Of a stretch of 64,000 nucleotides of DNA, positions 55,261 through 64,000 are shown piece by piece. The notes beneath the pieces were generated by a model that was given only the letters and a program-made list of their open reading frames with translations, made no database searches and was not told where the DNA came from. The stretch is from Ipomoea triloba (Eukaryota > Streptophyta > Magnoliopsida > Solanales > Convolvulaceae), in NCBI RefSeq assembly GCF_003576645.1, contig NC_044916.1, positions 14,210,548 through 14,274,547 on the forward strand, in the 5' to 3' direction. The stretch's first letter is position 1. Each line of letters begins with the position of its first letter. Both the position numbers and the translations under genes were made by a program.

Positions 55261-58186
55261 TGTAACACCCCGGCTCGGCTATACCGTACATCCGGAGTAG
55301 TTACCGCCACACCTAGACTAAACCCAGCCAAGACCAGACAGAGTTCACTCTAGGTGCACAGGCTAACAAGAAAACTATTTCACATCATCATCATCATTAC
55401 CCAACATATCTTCATACATATATATATAGGTGAGCAAAAGGGGTAGCTACACTAACTACCAGAATATATACAAGAGTTTAATTACAACTTACTAGCCAGC
55501 TAAGTTCATCATGGCTACAAAAGATACATGTACACAAAAAAAGGGTTCCTCCCATAACCTTTCTAATCAGTCATCCTCTTCTAAGGGGCGGTACTCCGGT
55601 TCGGAGTACGTCCCCCATACAAGATGCCACTTGACCGCAACCCATGTGAGATGATCCAGGAAGTAACTAGGAGTGTACATCATGGACCCCTCATCCCAAT
55701 GTTCCGAAGGAGCGAGATTCCACGGACAGGGATAAAAGACAACAAATTCTAAGGGATCACTCCCTTCCAACACCTCTACCGGAAAAGACCCAAACCTAGA
55801 CCTGGCCCCATCCAGAAAATTTGGCTGGCTACTGCGAACCGGGATACGAGAGGGTGTAGTTGGGTAAGTCGGAGGAGGACTGTACGGTGGGGAAGGAATA
55901 GCAGGAACATAAGCCGGAGCTGGAGAGTCAGGAGCGAATCCAGGAGCATACGGGTCGACATCAACTAAGTACTGTACATAATCATCATGATCGTAGATAG
56001 GGAACTCCAACTCGGAAGGATCCGAGTCAGGTGGGCTACACGAGCCTACCCTAGACATCTGTTAAGAACACAACGAAGTGTAGTTAGCACGACGGCTAAG
56101 TAAGGAAATCCATTTGTCACTTAAAAGTAGACAAAGGTTTGAAAACATAGATAATCTAAAAGCTTTATAAAGTTTTACCATGATTTGAAAATCTGCCTGT
56201 AACGAAACGATTTATAGATAGTATAATATCGTATAAATGTTAAATCATATAAAGCTTTTCTCAAATAAGAATGAAGTCATAACTTGCCACTCAAAATAAT
56301 TTTCATGCCCTTTTCAGACAAGTTTGCAAAATTTCACATTTCCAGGAATTTCATCATTTGCAAATAGAACCGCAGCTCTAATATTTATAATAATCTGAAC
56401 CGCAGCTCAGAGTAACAATAATTTTCATACTCAAAAATTTTCCACTTAGTTTCCCCTGAGTAAGCACTTTGAACATTTCTCAATTCTCCTTCTCAAACAT
56501 TGGGCAGTGGCATTTCCCTGCCTTCCCGTCGGTCTCCTTATCCCAACCTAGGGCCATGGCACTCCAGCCCTCCCATAGGTCCAACCTTATTCCAACCCCG
56601 GGCCGTGGCGTTTAAGCCTTCCCGAAGGTCCCCACCTTATTCCAGAAACTAAGGGTTTGAAAACATTTTTCTTTTTCTTTCCTGGAAACAAATAGTATTT
56701 CCAAAATAATTTATTTCATCCAAATATGGTTGTGACATCCCAAAATTTCTTCACTAGTTTTGTTACAAAAAAAATATTTTTGTCAAAATTGATTTTGACA
56801 GTTTCTGTCCAGAAATTACAGTTTTGCGCAGTCCGAAAGATTGAGCCGGTAAAAATAGTTCCCGAACTCTTTTTCACTTGAAAATTTTATGGTAGAACCC
56901 TAACTCATAGTAATTGATGTTCATAAAAAGTTTTGGTCACCTAGGTTCACGAATTTACACAGAAAATTCCATTTTTGCCCTTGGCAGTGTGCTGTCCAGC
57001 ATTTTTCCTTCTCTGGACCAGTTTTGGGAAAAATTCCGAAAACCATACTTATACTACTCCAAAAATTATGAAAGTTTATATGCGGCTTCTACACTTATAG
57101 AACTACATGTATAAAAAAAAATTGGACCAAAATAATTTACCAATTTTTCCCAGAAATTCACGGAAGTTACTGATAGAAATCTGTCCTGATTTCCTTTCTC
57201 TATTTCCACAAGTATAAGCTTATATAGACATAAATACAACATATACAAGCATATCCAAGCTATGGACTTGTATACGAAAATATTCCCAAAGCTCCAAAAA
57301 CACCATATTTCAACTAAAATCAATTATCCAAATTCAAGTGACTAATTCCAACTTAAGGGAATTCCTTACCTCACAAGTGTGTAATATCACCGTAAAAGTA
57401 GTCTTGAACCTTTATCCCCAAGTTTCACCGAAAAACCCTAGGTAGAATACACCACCATAACAACATATTTAAGAAATCTTTACCTACAATCAAGTTCTAG
57501 GGAAGAAATCAAGACTTTTTAACCGAATAAAACCGCAAACTTACCGAATAGTTGAAGACTTGTGTGGAGATTGGCTATGGAAGCTTGAAGCGAGGAAGAA
57601 GAGGATGAAGAAGATGAAAGCTCACACTCTCTCCCTCTCTTTGTATTTCGGCCAAGGCAAGAACAAAAGGGCAAGGAGAATAAACATGTTTTAGACACTT
57701 AGTACTTTGAGGGGAATGTTTGCATGGAAGAATTAAAATAGAATAAAATAATGGTGTATTTTTAAACTTATCAGTTGGGGTCCAAACAGATAAAGTTTCG
57801 GTAGAAAATAATTTAAACAGGAATAATTTTGAAACCAAAAATTTATCCCAGACCGAAACTTGAAATTGGGCTAGGTTCGGTACACCGCGGAATTTTAGCG
57901 ATGTACATTCAAAATGAATTTTCGCTGCTATGGGCTGATTTAATTGAATAGGAAGTTCAAGAATAATAATATGGTGTCTAATAATTCATTTCCTAGGATA
58001 ATCGGGTCCGAATACTAGTTCCCAAAATTTTACGGTTCGTGACCGGCACGAACGATCGCAACTTAATAACAACTATACTTCCTTAAAAAAATTATTTTGA
58101 AGCATCGGTCACTTATCTTATGAATGTCATAGCTTAAAGACATATTTTCTGAATCTCAAACTTATCGAAATAGACGAGGGGTTACA
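55261..58186 (-). mobile_element. 5' LTR of the near-complete Tekay element
   Basis: 2926 bp. Together with 47043-50065 it bounds an 11.1-kb element with target duplication TCATT (47038-47042 and 58187-58191). The LTRs agree well over most of their length, which points to a young insertion, but 57525-57890 differs sharply from the equivalent part of the other LTR and resembles a different subfamily (compare 41540-41610). Confidence 0.94.
55567..56058 (-). CDS. LTR-encoded ORF of 163 codons (copy in 5' LTR)
   Basis: The counterpart of 47350-47841, ATG at 56058, also open. Differences include AGNWHL against AVKWHL near the C-terminus. Located between the LTR promoter region and the PBS, so it would be in the 5' leader of the genomic RNA. 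Function unknown. Confidence 0.5.
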   Translation of the reverse strand: MSRVGSCSPPDSDPSELEFPIYDHDDYVQYLVDVDPYAPGFAPDSPAPAYVPAIPSPPYSPPPTYPTTPSRIPVRSSQPNFLDGARSRFGSFPVEVLEGSDPLEFVVFYPCPWNLAPSEHWDEGSMMYTPSYFLDHLTWVAVKWHLVWGTYSEPEYRPLEEDD

Positions 58187-58191
58187 TCATT

Positions 58192-59629
58192 ACAACCCCA
58201 TCATCTAAACATCAATAATAATAATCAAAGCTTATACAATTTGATCTTACTCTCGAACCTACTGGACTCCACTGGATGCGCGTCCAGGGCCGCGTCCAAC
58301 ACGTTCCGCCTATTCTGGACAGTAATTCAGCTTGGCGCAGTCCGAAAGATTGAGCCGGTAAAAATAGTTCCCGAACTCTTTTTCACTTGAAATTTTTATG
58401 GTAGAACCCCAACTCATAGTACTTGATGTCCATAAAAAGTTTTGGTCATTTTGGTTCGCGAATAAACACAGAAAATTCCATTTTTGCCCTTGGCAGTGTG
58501 CTGTCCGGAATTTTTCTCTCTCTGGACCAGTTTTGGAGAAAAATTCGAAAACCATACTTATACTACTCCGATCATTATGAAATTTTATAGGCAGGTTCTA
58601 CACTTATTGAACTACATATCTGAAGAAAATCGAATCAAAATACCTTACCAAATTTTCCCAATAAATCTCGGAAGTTACTGCCAAAAATCTATCTTGATTT
58701 TTCAATATTTTCATAAGTAAGCCTATATGGACATAATCATAACATATACAAGCATATACATCCATATATTTCAACCAAACAATCAATTATCCAATTTCAA
58801 GTGACTAAACCAACTTAAGGGATTCCTTACCTCGACCGGGTTTCTAATCCTAATAGAAGACTTTTGGAGTTGATTCCTCCAATTTCACCTTAAAATCCTA
58901 GGATCAAAATCAACACCATAACACAATATTTTAAGAAACTAAGCTTAGATTCAAGATCTAGGAAGGGATATAAAGCTTTTTACCGAATAAAATCGAAGTC
59001 TTACCGAACAAAATTGACACTTGAGAAGGATTTTGGCTATGGAAATTGATGGAAGAAAATGGTGAAGAAGATGAAAGGATCACCCTCTCTCTCTCTCTCT
59101 CTTTTCTCACGAAATGGGAATGGGAAATGAAGACATGAAATTTCTTCATTCTTATCTCAACATATAAATATCCCTTATAAGATAAGATTAAGGGAAAAAT
59201 AATAAAATAATAAAATATCTCCAACCTTATCAGTTGGGGTCCAAACAGATAAAGTTTCGGTGGAAAATAGTCCAGATAGAATAATTTCCGAAACTAAAAA
59301 TTTATTCCAGACTAACCCTCAAAATTGGGCTAGGTTCGGTACACCGCGAAATTTAGCGATGTACGATCAAAATAAATTTTCGCTGCTATGAGCTGATTTA
59401 ATTAAATAGGAAATTCAAGAATAATAGTATGGTGTCTAATAATTCATTTCCTAGGACAAACGGGTCCGAACATTAGCTCCTAAAATTTTTACGGTTCGTG
59501 ACCGGTACGTAGGTTCGCAGCTTAATAACAACTATACTCACTTATAAAAATTCTTTTGAAATATCTGAAGATCATAACTTAGGAATGTTAACGCCTTAGG
59601 ATAATGTTAATAAAATACGGGGTATTACA
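58192..59629 (-). mobile_element. Solo Tekay-type LTR, second part
   Basis: Continuation of 44627-47042 beyond the nested Tekay element. Its sense start reads TGTAATACCCC at 59629. The conserved LTR core is at 58325-58620. Bordered by GCTAC at 59630-59634. Confidence 0.9.
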
Positions 59630-59924
59630 GCTACACACGTGTGAGCCTCGTGTAGGTCCACTGCATTGTTTTCTTCCAATTTTTGGCCTTGCCTTCCATA
59701 CCGATGTCCATATTTAGCCTTTCCAAAGCAATTTTTAGTCCCGACTCCTACAAGTTAGTCCTCAAAACATGGTTCCATATGATTGTAGCAATTTATTAGA
59801 ACAAAAATATTAAAAACGAAAGCATAAAAATAATGTAAAAACATTTTATTAAAACCTTGGGTTGCCTCCCAAGTTGCGCCACGATTTACGTCATTGGCTA
59901 GACGCATCATTCCTTGGTTGAAAT
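59630..59924 (-). other. Athila non-coding DNA after protease
   Basis: No ORF with a known domain. A perfect hairpin CTTGGG, loop, CCCAAG at 59856-59873 includes the word GGGAGGCAACCC, which I recall as recurring downstream of the coding region in Athila/Tat elements. CACACGTGTG near 59634-59643 belongs to the GC-rich block cut by the insertion. Confidence 0.6.
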
Positions 59925-60539
59925 TCAACCATATTCCTTGGTAGTGGGTAGAAAGCATTTTGGTACCCACGTGTTTTTCCAAGTAAGCTTATCATTCTTC
60001 CGCTTCAGTTTTGGTTTCACCTTTGATTTGACCTTTGCCCTTTCATCATCATCAGTTCCTTCTTTTGCTTTTTCCTTGTCGTCATTTGTAGCTTGTCCCT
60101 CAAATCTTAGGGTAATTTCTCCTGAACTAACATCTATTCGTGCACGACAAGTAGCCAGAAATGGTCTTCCGAGAATTAAGGATTCATGGGGATCATCATC
60201 TCCCATCTTGCAGACAATAAAATCGAAAGGTACAAGAAATTCCCTATTCTTACTAAAACATCTTCCGCTAAGCCTTCAGGATACCATGTGGTTCCGTCAG
60301 CTAAACGTAGAGCCAGCCTCGTCGGTTTCAGACGTGGTAAGTTCAGTTTTTCAAAAAGATTTAAAGACATGACATTAATAGAAGCACCAAGATCAACAAG
60401 GGCATTTCTAGGTTCCATGTTCTGTATAGAACAAGGGATCAATAAAGCTCCAGGGTCACCCTTCTTTCTGGGGTTTCCCTCAGTTAAAAAAGCCGAAGAT
60501 TCTTGGCTTAAACAGGTAAAATTATCACAAATGTCATTC
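59925..60539 (-). pseudogene. Athila protease region, frameshifted
   Basis: The frame opens after a TAG near 60539 and shows LVDLGASINVM (DLGAS active site near 60400) and LRLADGT. One base is missing near 60243, after which the second frame reads MGDDDPHESLILGRPFLATC, the conserved C-terminal protease motif ILGRPFL. It ends at a stop at 59925 with a K/D-rich tail. RT, RNase H and integrase, which should follow, are absent. Confidence 0.85.
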
Positions 60540-60775
60540 TAAAACAATTCACGGTATTCTTTGCTATTGAAATTTTTTTGAATAAAAGCTTTAATTGTAC
60601 CTTCCCGGGCTGTTTCTTTCTCTTTTGAACTTTTGATGTTGTCTCATGGTAGCTCCTTTTCTTTCGGGCATTCTTCCGAAGTGGTTTTCTCCTTGTGTTC
60701 TTTCATTTATATGGTGCACGAGCTGTTCGCATTCTTCAATTCAAGATTTGGACTACAAGAGGTAGTCTTGTTTCT
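60540..60775 (-). pseudogene. Decayed gag-protease linker of the Athila element
   Basis: 236 bp between the gag stop and the protease frame. In intact relatives gag and protease are one frame, so the stop at 60776 and the TAG near 60539 are probable mutations. No other feature seen. Confidence 0.5.
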
Positions 60776-62476
60776 TTAGTCATCTACCTTACATTGACAT
60801 GTTCCACAGATAGCATCCATTGGATCACACTTCTCATGAGTTTCTTCTTTGGCATCAATGGCGTTGACTCTCTCTTTCGGATTGTTTTCAGTATTACTCG
60901 GGAGTTGTCCGTAGTGGCGATCTGACATCATCTTAAACATTTGAGAAATTTGATTCTCAATTGTCTTAAGCGTGGCCTTAGACTCTTGTCGAAGACTAGA
61001 AATTTCTTGTCTAATCTCTTTAGTAATCTCTTGTTTCAGATTTGCCCGATCATATTTCAGTTCCATAATCGTCCTTGTAAGTCTTTCATCTACTTCACGG
61101 ATGTCATCCCTCCTTTGTTGAGTAAAATCAAGTTGAGAGTCATATTGTGGCCTGAACTGGGTCATTTGATTTCCATTTCCTTGGTTTTGATTGTACATCA
61201 GTCTGTTCTTGTCATTTTGTCCATATGCAGGCTTGTGTCCATAATTGTATTGTCTTTGCGCTTGATATCCGTCATTATGGTTATTGTTCCAACTCTCTCC
61301 CTGTTTCCAATTGTTGTTTGATCTTTGGTTTTGTCCATAAGCATTGAAGTTGGAGTTCCTTTGATAATCTACCGCCTCAACTTGTTCAGATGCAGACGTA
61401 GAAGTGCAAATATTGGTGTCATGAGGTCCTCCACAGATATTACAATAAAGTGCCAACGCCATGCAAGGCTTGGGCTTTCCTTCCATTTTTTCTACCATAG
61501 TCTGTAGCTTTTTGATTTTGTGATTCATTGCTTCGATTTTGGCCTCACTTGCCACTCGATTATCAACTTCATAAATTCCTCCATGATCTCCTCTTCGTTC
61601 ATACCAACAGGATGTGTTTTTAGATATTCTCTCGATTAGTTCCTCAGCCTCTTGCAAAGCTAGGGAGACAAAGGCACCGCTGGAGGATGAGTCAAGCGGC
61701 ATCTTTCCTTCATCCGTCAACCCTCCATAGAATGAGCTAATCATGTCCCAGGGGTGCATCAGATCTTGTGGGCATTGCCTTTTAAGAACTTTTAATCTTC
61801 GCCAAGCCTCTCCCAAACATTCAAGTCTTCCTTGTTTGAATTCTTGTATCAACCTTCTGATTCTCATAGTTTTTGTGATGGGAAAGAACTCGTTCATGAA
61901 TTCACGATGCAACTGTTGCCACGTTCTGAAATGATTGTCGTCTTGGCTTTCCAACCATCGTGCTGCCTCTCCAATAACTGAAAATGGGAATAATTTGAGT
62001 CGAACTATTTCCTCGCTAACGCCTTCTTGTCTGTACATCCCACATTCTCGTATAAACCCTGTGATGTGTGCGTTGGGATCTTCAGATGGTAATCCCGAGT
62101 ATTGACTATTTTTAACCAGTGTGAGAATAGTTGGATGCATGTGAAAGTTGACGTTCTCCATTGGAGGTACATAGATTGAGTTGTGCATGTTAAAATCCGG
62201 AGTCATGTAATCTGCAATTGATCTTTGTGGTTCTTTAGGATTTCCATAATATTCCTCTTCACGAATGTTCTCTTGATTATTTACTCTGTTAGCTTGTGGT
62301 TTTTCAGTGATCGGTTCTTCATGGTTAATCGGTACTATTGTGCCTCTTCCTTGTGGATTTCTTGTTGCGCTTGATGAAGCCATTAGTGATCCTTGGGTAT
62401 TTTTCCTTCTAGTTGCTCTATTAATTTCAGGAATGTAGGGTAGTAAACCTTGGTTTCCTTTTGTTCTCGTGTGCAT
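60776..62476 (-). CDS. Athila-type gag
   Basis: 566 codons, ATG at 62476 (MHTRTKGNQGLLPYIPEINR), about 180 bp after the PBS. Typical gag core: FIRECGMYRQEGVSEEIVRL, LFPFSVIGEAARWL, FMNEFFPITKTMRIRRLIQ and DLMHPWDMISSFYGGL (residues about 130-260). A zinc-knuckle-like CNICGGPHDTNIC lies near residue 345, and the rest is N/Q-rich with a coiled coil near the end. It would build the particle. The frame is uninterrupted. Confidence 0.92.
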   Translation of the reverse strand: MHTRTKGNQGLLPYIPEINRATRRKNTQGSLMASSSATRNPQGRGTIVPINHEEPITEKPQANRVNNQENIREEEYYGNPKEPQRSIADYMTPDFNMHNSIYVPPMENVNFHMHPTILTLVKNSQYSGLPSEDPNAHITGFIRECGMYRQEGVSEEIVRLKLFPFSVIGEAARWLESQDDNHFRTWQQLHREFMNEFFPITKTMRIRRLIQEFKQGRLECLGEAWRRLKVLKRQCPQDLMHPWDMISSFYGGLTDEGKMPLDSSSSGAFVSLALQEAEELIERISKNTSCWYERRGDHGGIYEVDNRVASEAKIEAMNHKIKKLQTMVEKMEGKPKPCMALALYCNICGGPHDTNICTSTSASEQVEAVDYQRNSNFNAYGQNQRSNNNWKQGESWNNNHNDGYQAQRQYNYGHKPAYGQNDKNRLMYNQNQGNGNQMTQFRPQYDSQLDFTQQRRDDIREVDERLTRTIMELKYDRANLKQEITKEIRQEISSLRQESKATLKTIENQISQMFKMMSDRHYGQLPSNTENNPKERVNAIDAKEETHEKCDPMDAICGTCQCKVDD

Positions 62477-62674
62477 TCACCTAGTAAAATTATCAATGAA
62501 ACAAAAATTTCCACAATTGACTAGAAGTAGTCAATTGGGTTAGTAGCAAAAATAAGTAAAAACGAAATAAAATTAAATGGAATGGATTAACATTTCTCAA
62601 ATCTACCATTCATTCAATCAAAGTAAACAAAAACATATGACAACCTATTGCCCGCCCCGGCAACGGCACCATTC
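62477..62674 (-). promoter_or_regulatory. Athila leader and primer-binding site
   Basis: TGGTGCCGTTGCCGGGG (minus strand, from 62671) follows the LTR end TGTTGTCA after three bases. It matches the tRNA-Asp primer site usual in Athila elements apart from one base (TGGTGCC for TGGCGCC). The leader up to gag is short, about 180 bp. Confidence 0.9.
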
Positions 62675-63436
62675 TGACAACAACTTGCGTGCATAGGGTG
62701 AAATGTCAAAAGATATTTATGTGAAAACGGAAAGTCTGTGACTCCCCGAGTGTCGGTCTCGAAGGAGGGACGTGGAGGTGTGTCAAACATTCGGGAGTTT
62801 ACTTGATTGGATCATGCATAGGACTCGAGTGTGGTGAAGAGTGATTTGTGAGTGAGAGTAGTTCATTGGTTGGTTTGAGTGCAAGAGAGTAGTAAAGTAA
62901 AAGTGATTTTGTGAATATGTAAAAGGGGTAGGGATTGGATAGTGTTCATGAACATTGCATAGTGAGAGTCTAAGGTCATGGATTAAGATTGCTAGGATAT
63001 TGTCTATTCAAGAGTGTGTTGTCTTAGTCCTTTTCCACCTTGTGTACTAAGGATTCTTTGACTTAGGAGTGCCTTCAAGAATCCAAAGTTCTAAGAGGAA
63101 TTTTATCAAACACTTAAGCTACACACTATCCTACTATTCTTAAGAAGTCCATAGGAACTTTGATTGTGTAAAGCTTCAAATACTAACTCTAATCAAAGAC
63201 ATGAAAGAGTCAAGAGCTCAATCTCTCATCTAGATTGGCCAAATCCAAACAAGATCTCATCAAAACAACAATCAAAAGACAAGAATAGATAATCCATCAA
63301 CACAAACTCATAGATCCAAGATATAGAAATAAGATCATCACAAAAGCAATATTAAATCACACAATCCAAATCCCTAGAGTAAACTAGCTACTCATGATAT
63401 GAAATGCAAGCAAAAGCTAATTTAATCCAAGAACAA

Positions 63437-63650
63437 GATAGCTAAAATTATATAAATGAAATAGAGATCACCTAGAAAGATAGCTAAAATTATATAAATG
63501 AAATAGAGATCACCTAGAGAGATAGCTAAAATTATATAAATGAAATAGAGATCACCTAGAGAGAAAGCTAAAATTATATAAATGAAATAGAGATCACCTA
63601 GAGAGAAGAATAAAATTATATAAATGAAATAGAGATCACCTAGAGAGAAG
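63437..63650. repeat. 44-bp tandem repeat in the Athila 5' LTR
   Basis: The unit containing AAATTATATAAATGAAATAG and AGATCACCTAGAGAG occurs five times in tandem. The minus-strand frame spelling GDLYFIYIILA repeatedly is produced by it and is not a gene. Confidence 0.93.
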
Positions 63651-63837
63651 AAAATCTTCAATCCAAGCTTGTTGTCTTCTACAATGGAGATTGATCTAAT
63701 CTAAAAACTAAGAAAAATGGAGAAAGTTCTCCAAAGGAAAAACTAAGAAAAGGGAAAACTAAAATTCTGGAATCCTCTACTGAAAATTCATCAAAGGGGT
63801 TTAAATAGTCTTCGAAATGACAACCCTAGCTGAAATT

Positions 63838-63999
63838 CGCGCATCACCGTCTCCACGCCTCTCACACGCGTGTGAGCTTCGCGCATCACCGTCTCCACGC
63901 CTCTCACACGCGTGTGAGCGTGCGTGGGCACCGTCTCCACGCCTCTCACACGCGTGTGAGCGTGCGTGGGGAGCTTCTGGAAAGTTTCCACGCTTGTGT
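63838..63999. repeat. Expanded GC-rich palindrome array in the Athila 5' LTR
   Basis: The 16-bp palindrome CTCACACGCGTGTGAG occurs at 63861-63876, 63903-63918 and 63945-63960 at a 42-bp spacing, each with CACCGTCTCCACGC before it. The 3' LTR has one such unit. Confidence 0.92.
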
Positions 64000-64000
64000 G

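Larger units (their letters stand above)
62675..64000 (-). mobile_element. 5' LTR of the Athila-type element (runs off the window)
   Basis: Matches 36660-37981 in the same orientation. It differs mainly by two expanded tandem arrays: a 44-bp unit (five copies at 63437-63650, one in the 3' LTR) and the GC-rich palindrome block (three copies against one). TATTTAAA is at 63800-63807 (minus). Confidence 0.93.

Noticed and set aside
59755..59982. 75-codon ORF overlapping the end of the Athila protease
   Set aside because: Low-complexity continuation in another frame; it has no RT or other pol motif.
63422..63661. ORF with GDLYFIYIILA repeats, resembling a membrane protein
   Set aside because: Translation of a 44-bp tandem array in an LTR; the other LTR has a single unit.
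63838..63999. CRISPR-like array (42-bp period)
   Set aside because: Direct tandem repeats with no unique spacers, inside a plant LTR.
1..64000. tRNA or rRNA genes, or a pararetrovirus copy
   Set aside because: No cloverleaf with A and B boxes, no rRNA motif, and no movement-protein or coat-protein motif of caulimoviruses was seen; all RT sequences are of copia or Ty3 type.

Overview
The window is eudicot-type nuclear DNA made almost entirely of nested LTR retrotransposons; no bacterial or organellar gene is visible. Evidence for a plant: Tekay/Del-type Ty3 elements with long LTRs and initiator-Met primer sites, a Sirevirus-type Ty1/copia element with an env-like ORF, an Athila-type Ty3 element with a tRNA-Asp-like primer site, and a plant mobile domain (PMD) gene fragment with a short intron. 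I cannot name the species. Two 25-N gaps and one isolated N mark joins that should be treated with caution.

Layout. 1-31,872: a PMD-type coding sequence (its C-terminal part is 31,873-33,358) is abutted by a plus-strand non-autonomous Tekay element (internal 4,718-5,274; 3' LTR 5,275-7,929 resuming at 31,293-31,872). Its internal region is interrupted by a minus-strand non-autonomous copy (1-4,717). Its LTR is interrupted by a minus-strand Sirevirus tandem (7,930-31,293) arranged LTR - full internal - LTR - truncated internal. The left Sirevirus LTR holds a further non-autonomous Tekay element (10,247-16,120, target duplication GTATC) plus rearranged fragments around the gaps. 31,873-36,659: the PMD fragment, a decayed Ty3 gag-PR spacer, and a diverged Athila-like LTR. 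36,660-64,000: a minus-strand Athila-type element with gag, protease and an ATHILA env-like ORF but no RT, RNase H or integrase. It carries a solo Tekay LTR (39,400-41,980, TSD TAAAA) and a second solo LTR (44,627-59,629, TSD GCTAC), which itself contains a nearly complete Tekay element (47,043-58,186, TSD TCATT).

How the parts relate. Only the 47,043-58,186 Tekay encodes a nearly whole Ty3 enzyme set (gag, PR, RT, RNase H, INT, chromodomain), broken by one frameshift and one nonsense codon. Relatives of it could have moved the non-autonomous Tekay copies, which keep LTRs, primer site, polypurine tract and a 28-codon gag stub. The Athila copy would need RT and integrase from elsewhere.

Signals judged most worth a second look: (1) the heptamer TCGAGAG is dispersed about 20 times through the Sirevirus internal region, strongly biased to one strand and lying in all three reading frames; (2) an ORF (163 codons, intact in both LTRs of one element, with a shorter diverged homologue in another subfamily) is encoded inside the Tekay LTR; (3) a GC-rich CACGCGTG palindrome block sits just upstream of a TATA-like box in the Athila LTRs, and a like module lies before the Athila env-like ORF together with a possible leader intron; (4) a conserved hairpin with a GNRA-type loop sits directly before the Tekay polypurine tract, and an inverted repeat encloses the Sirevirus polypurine tract and LTR edge.
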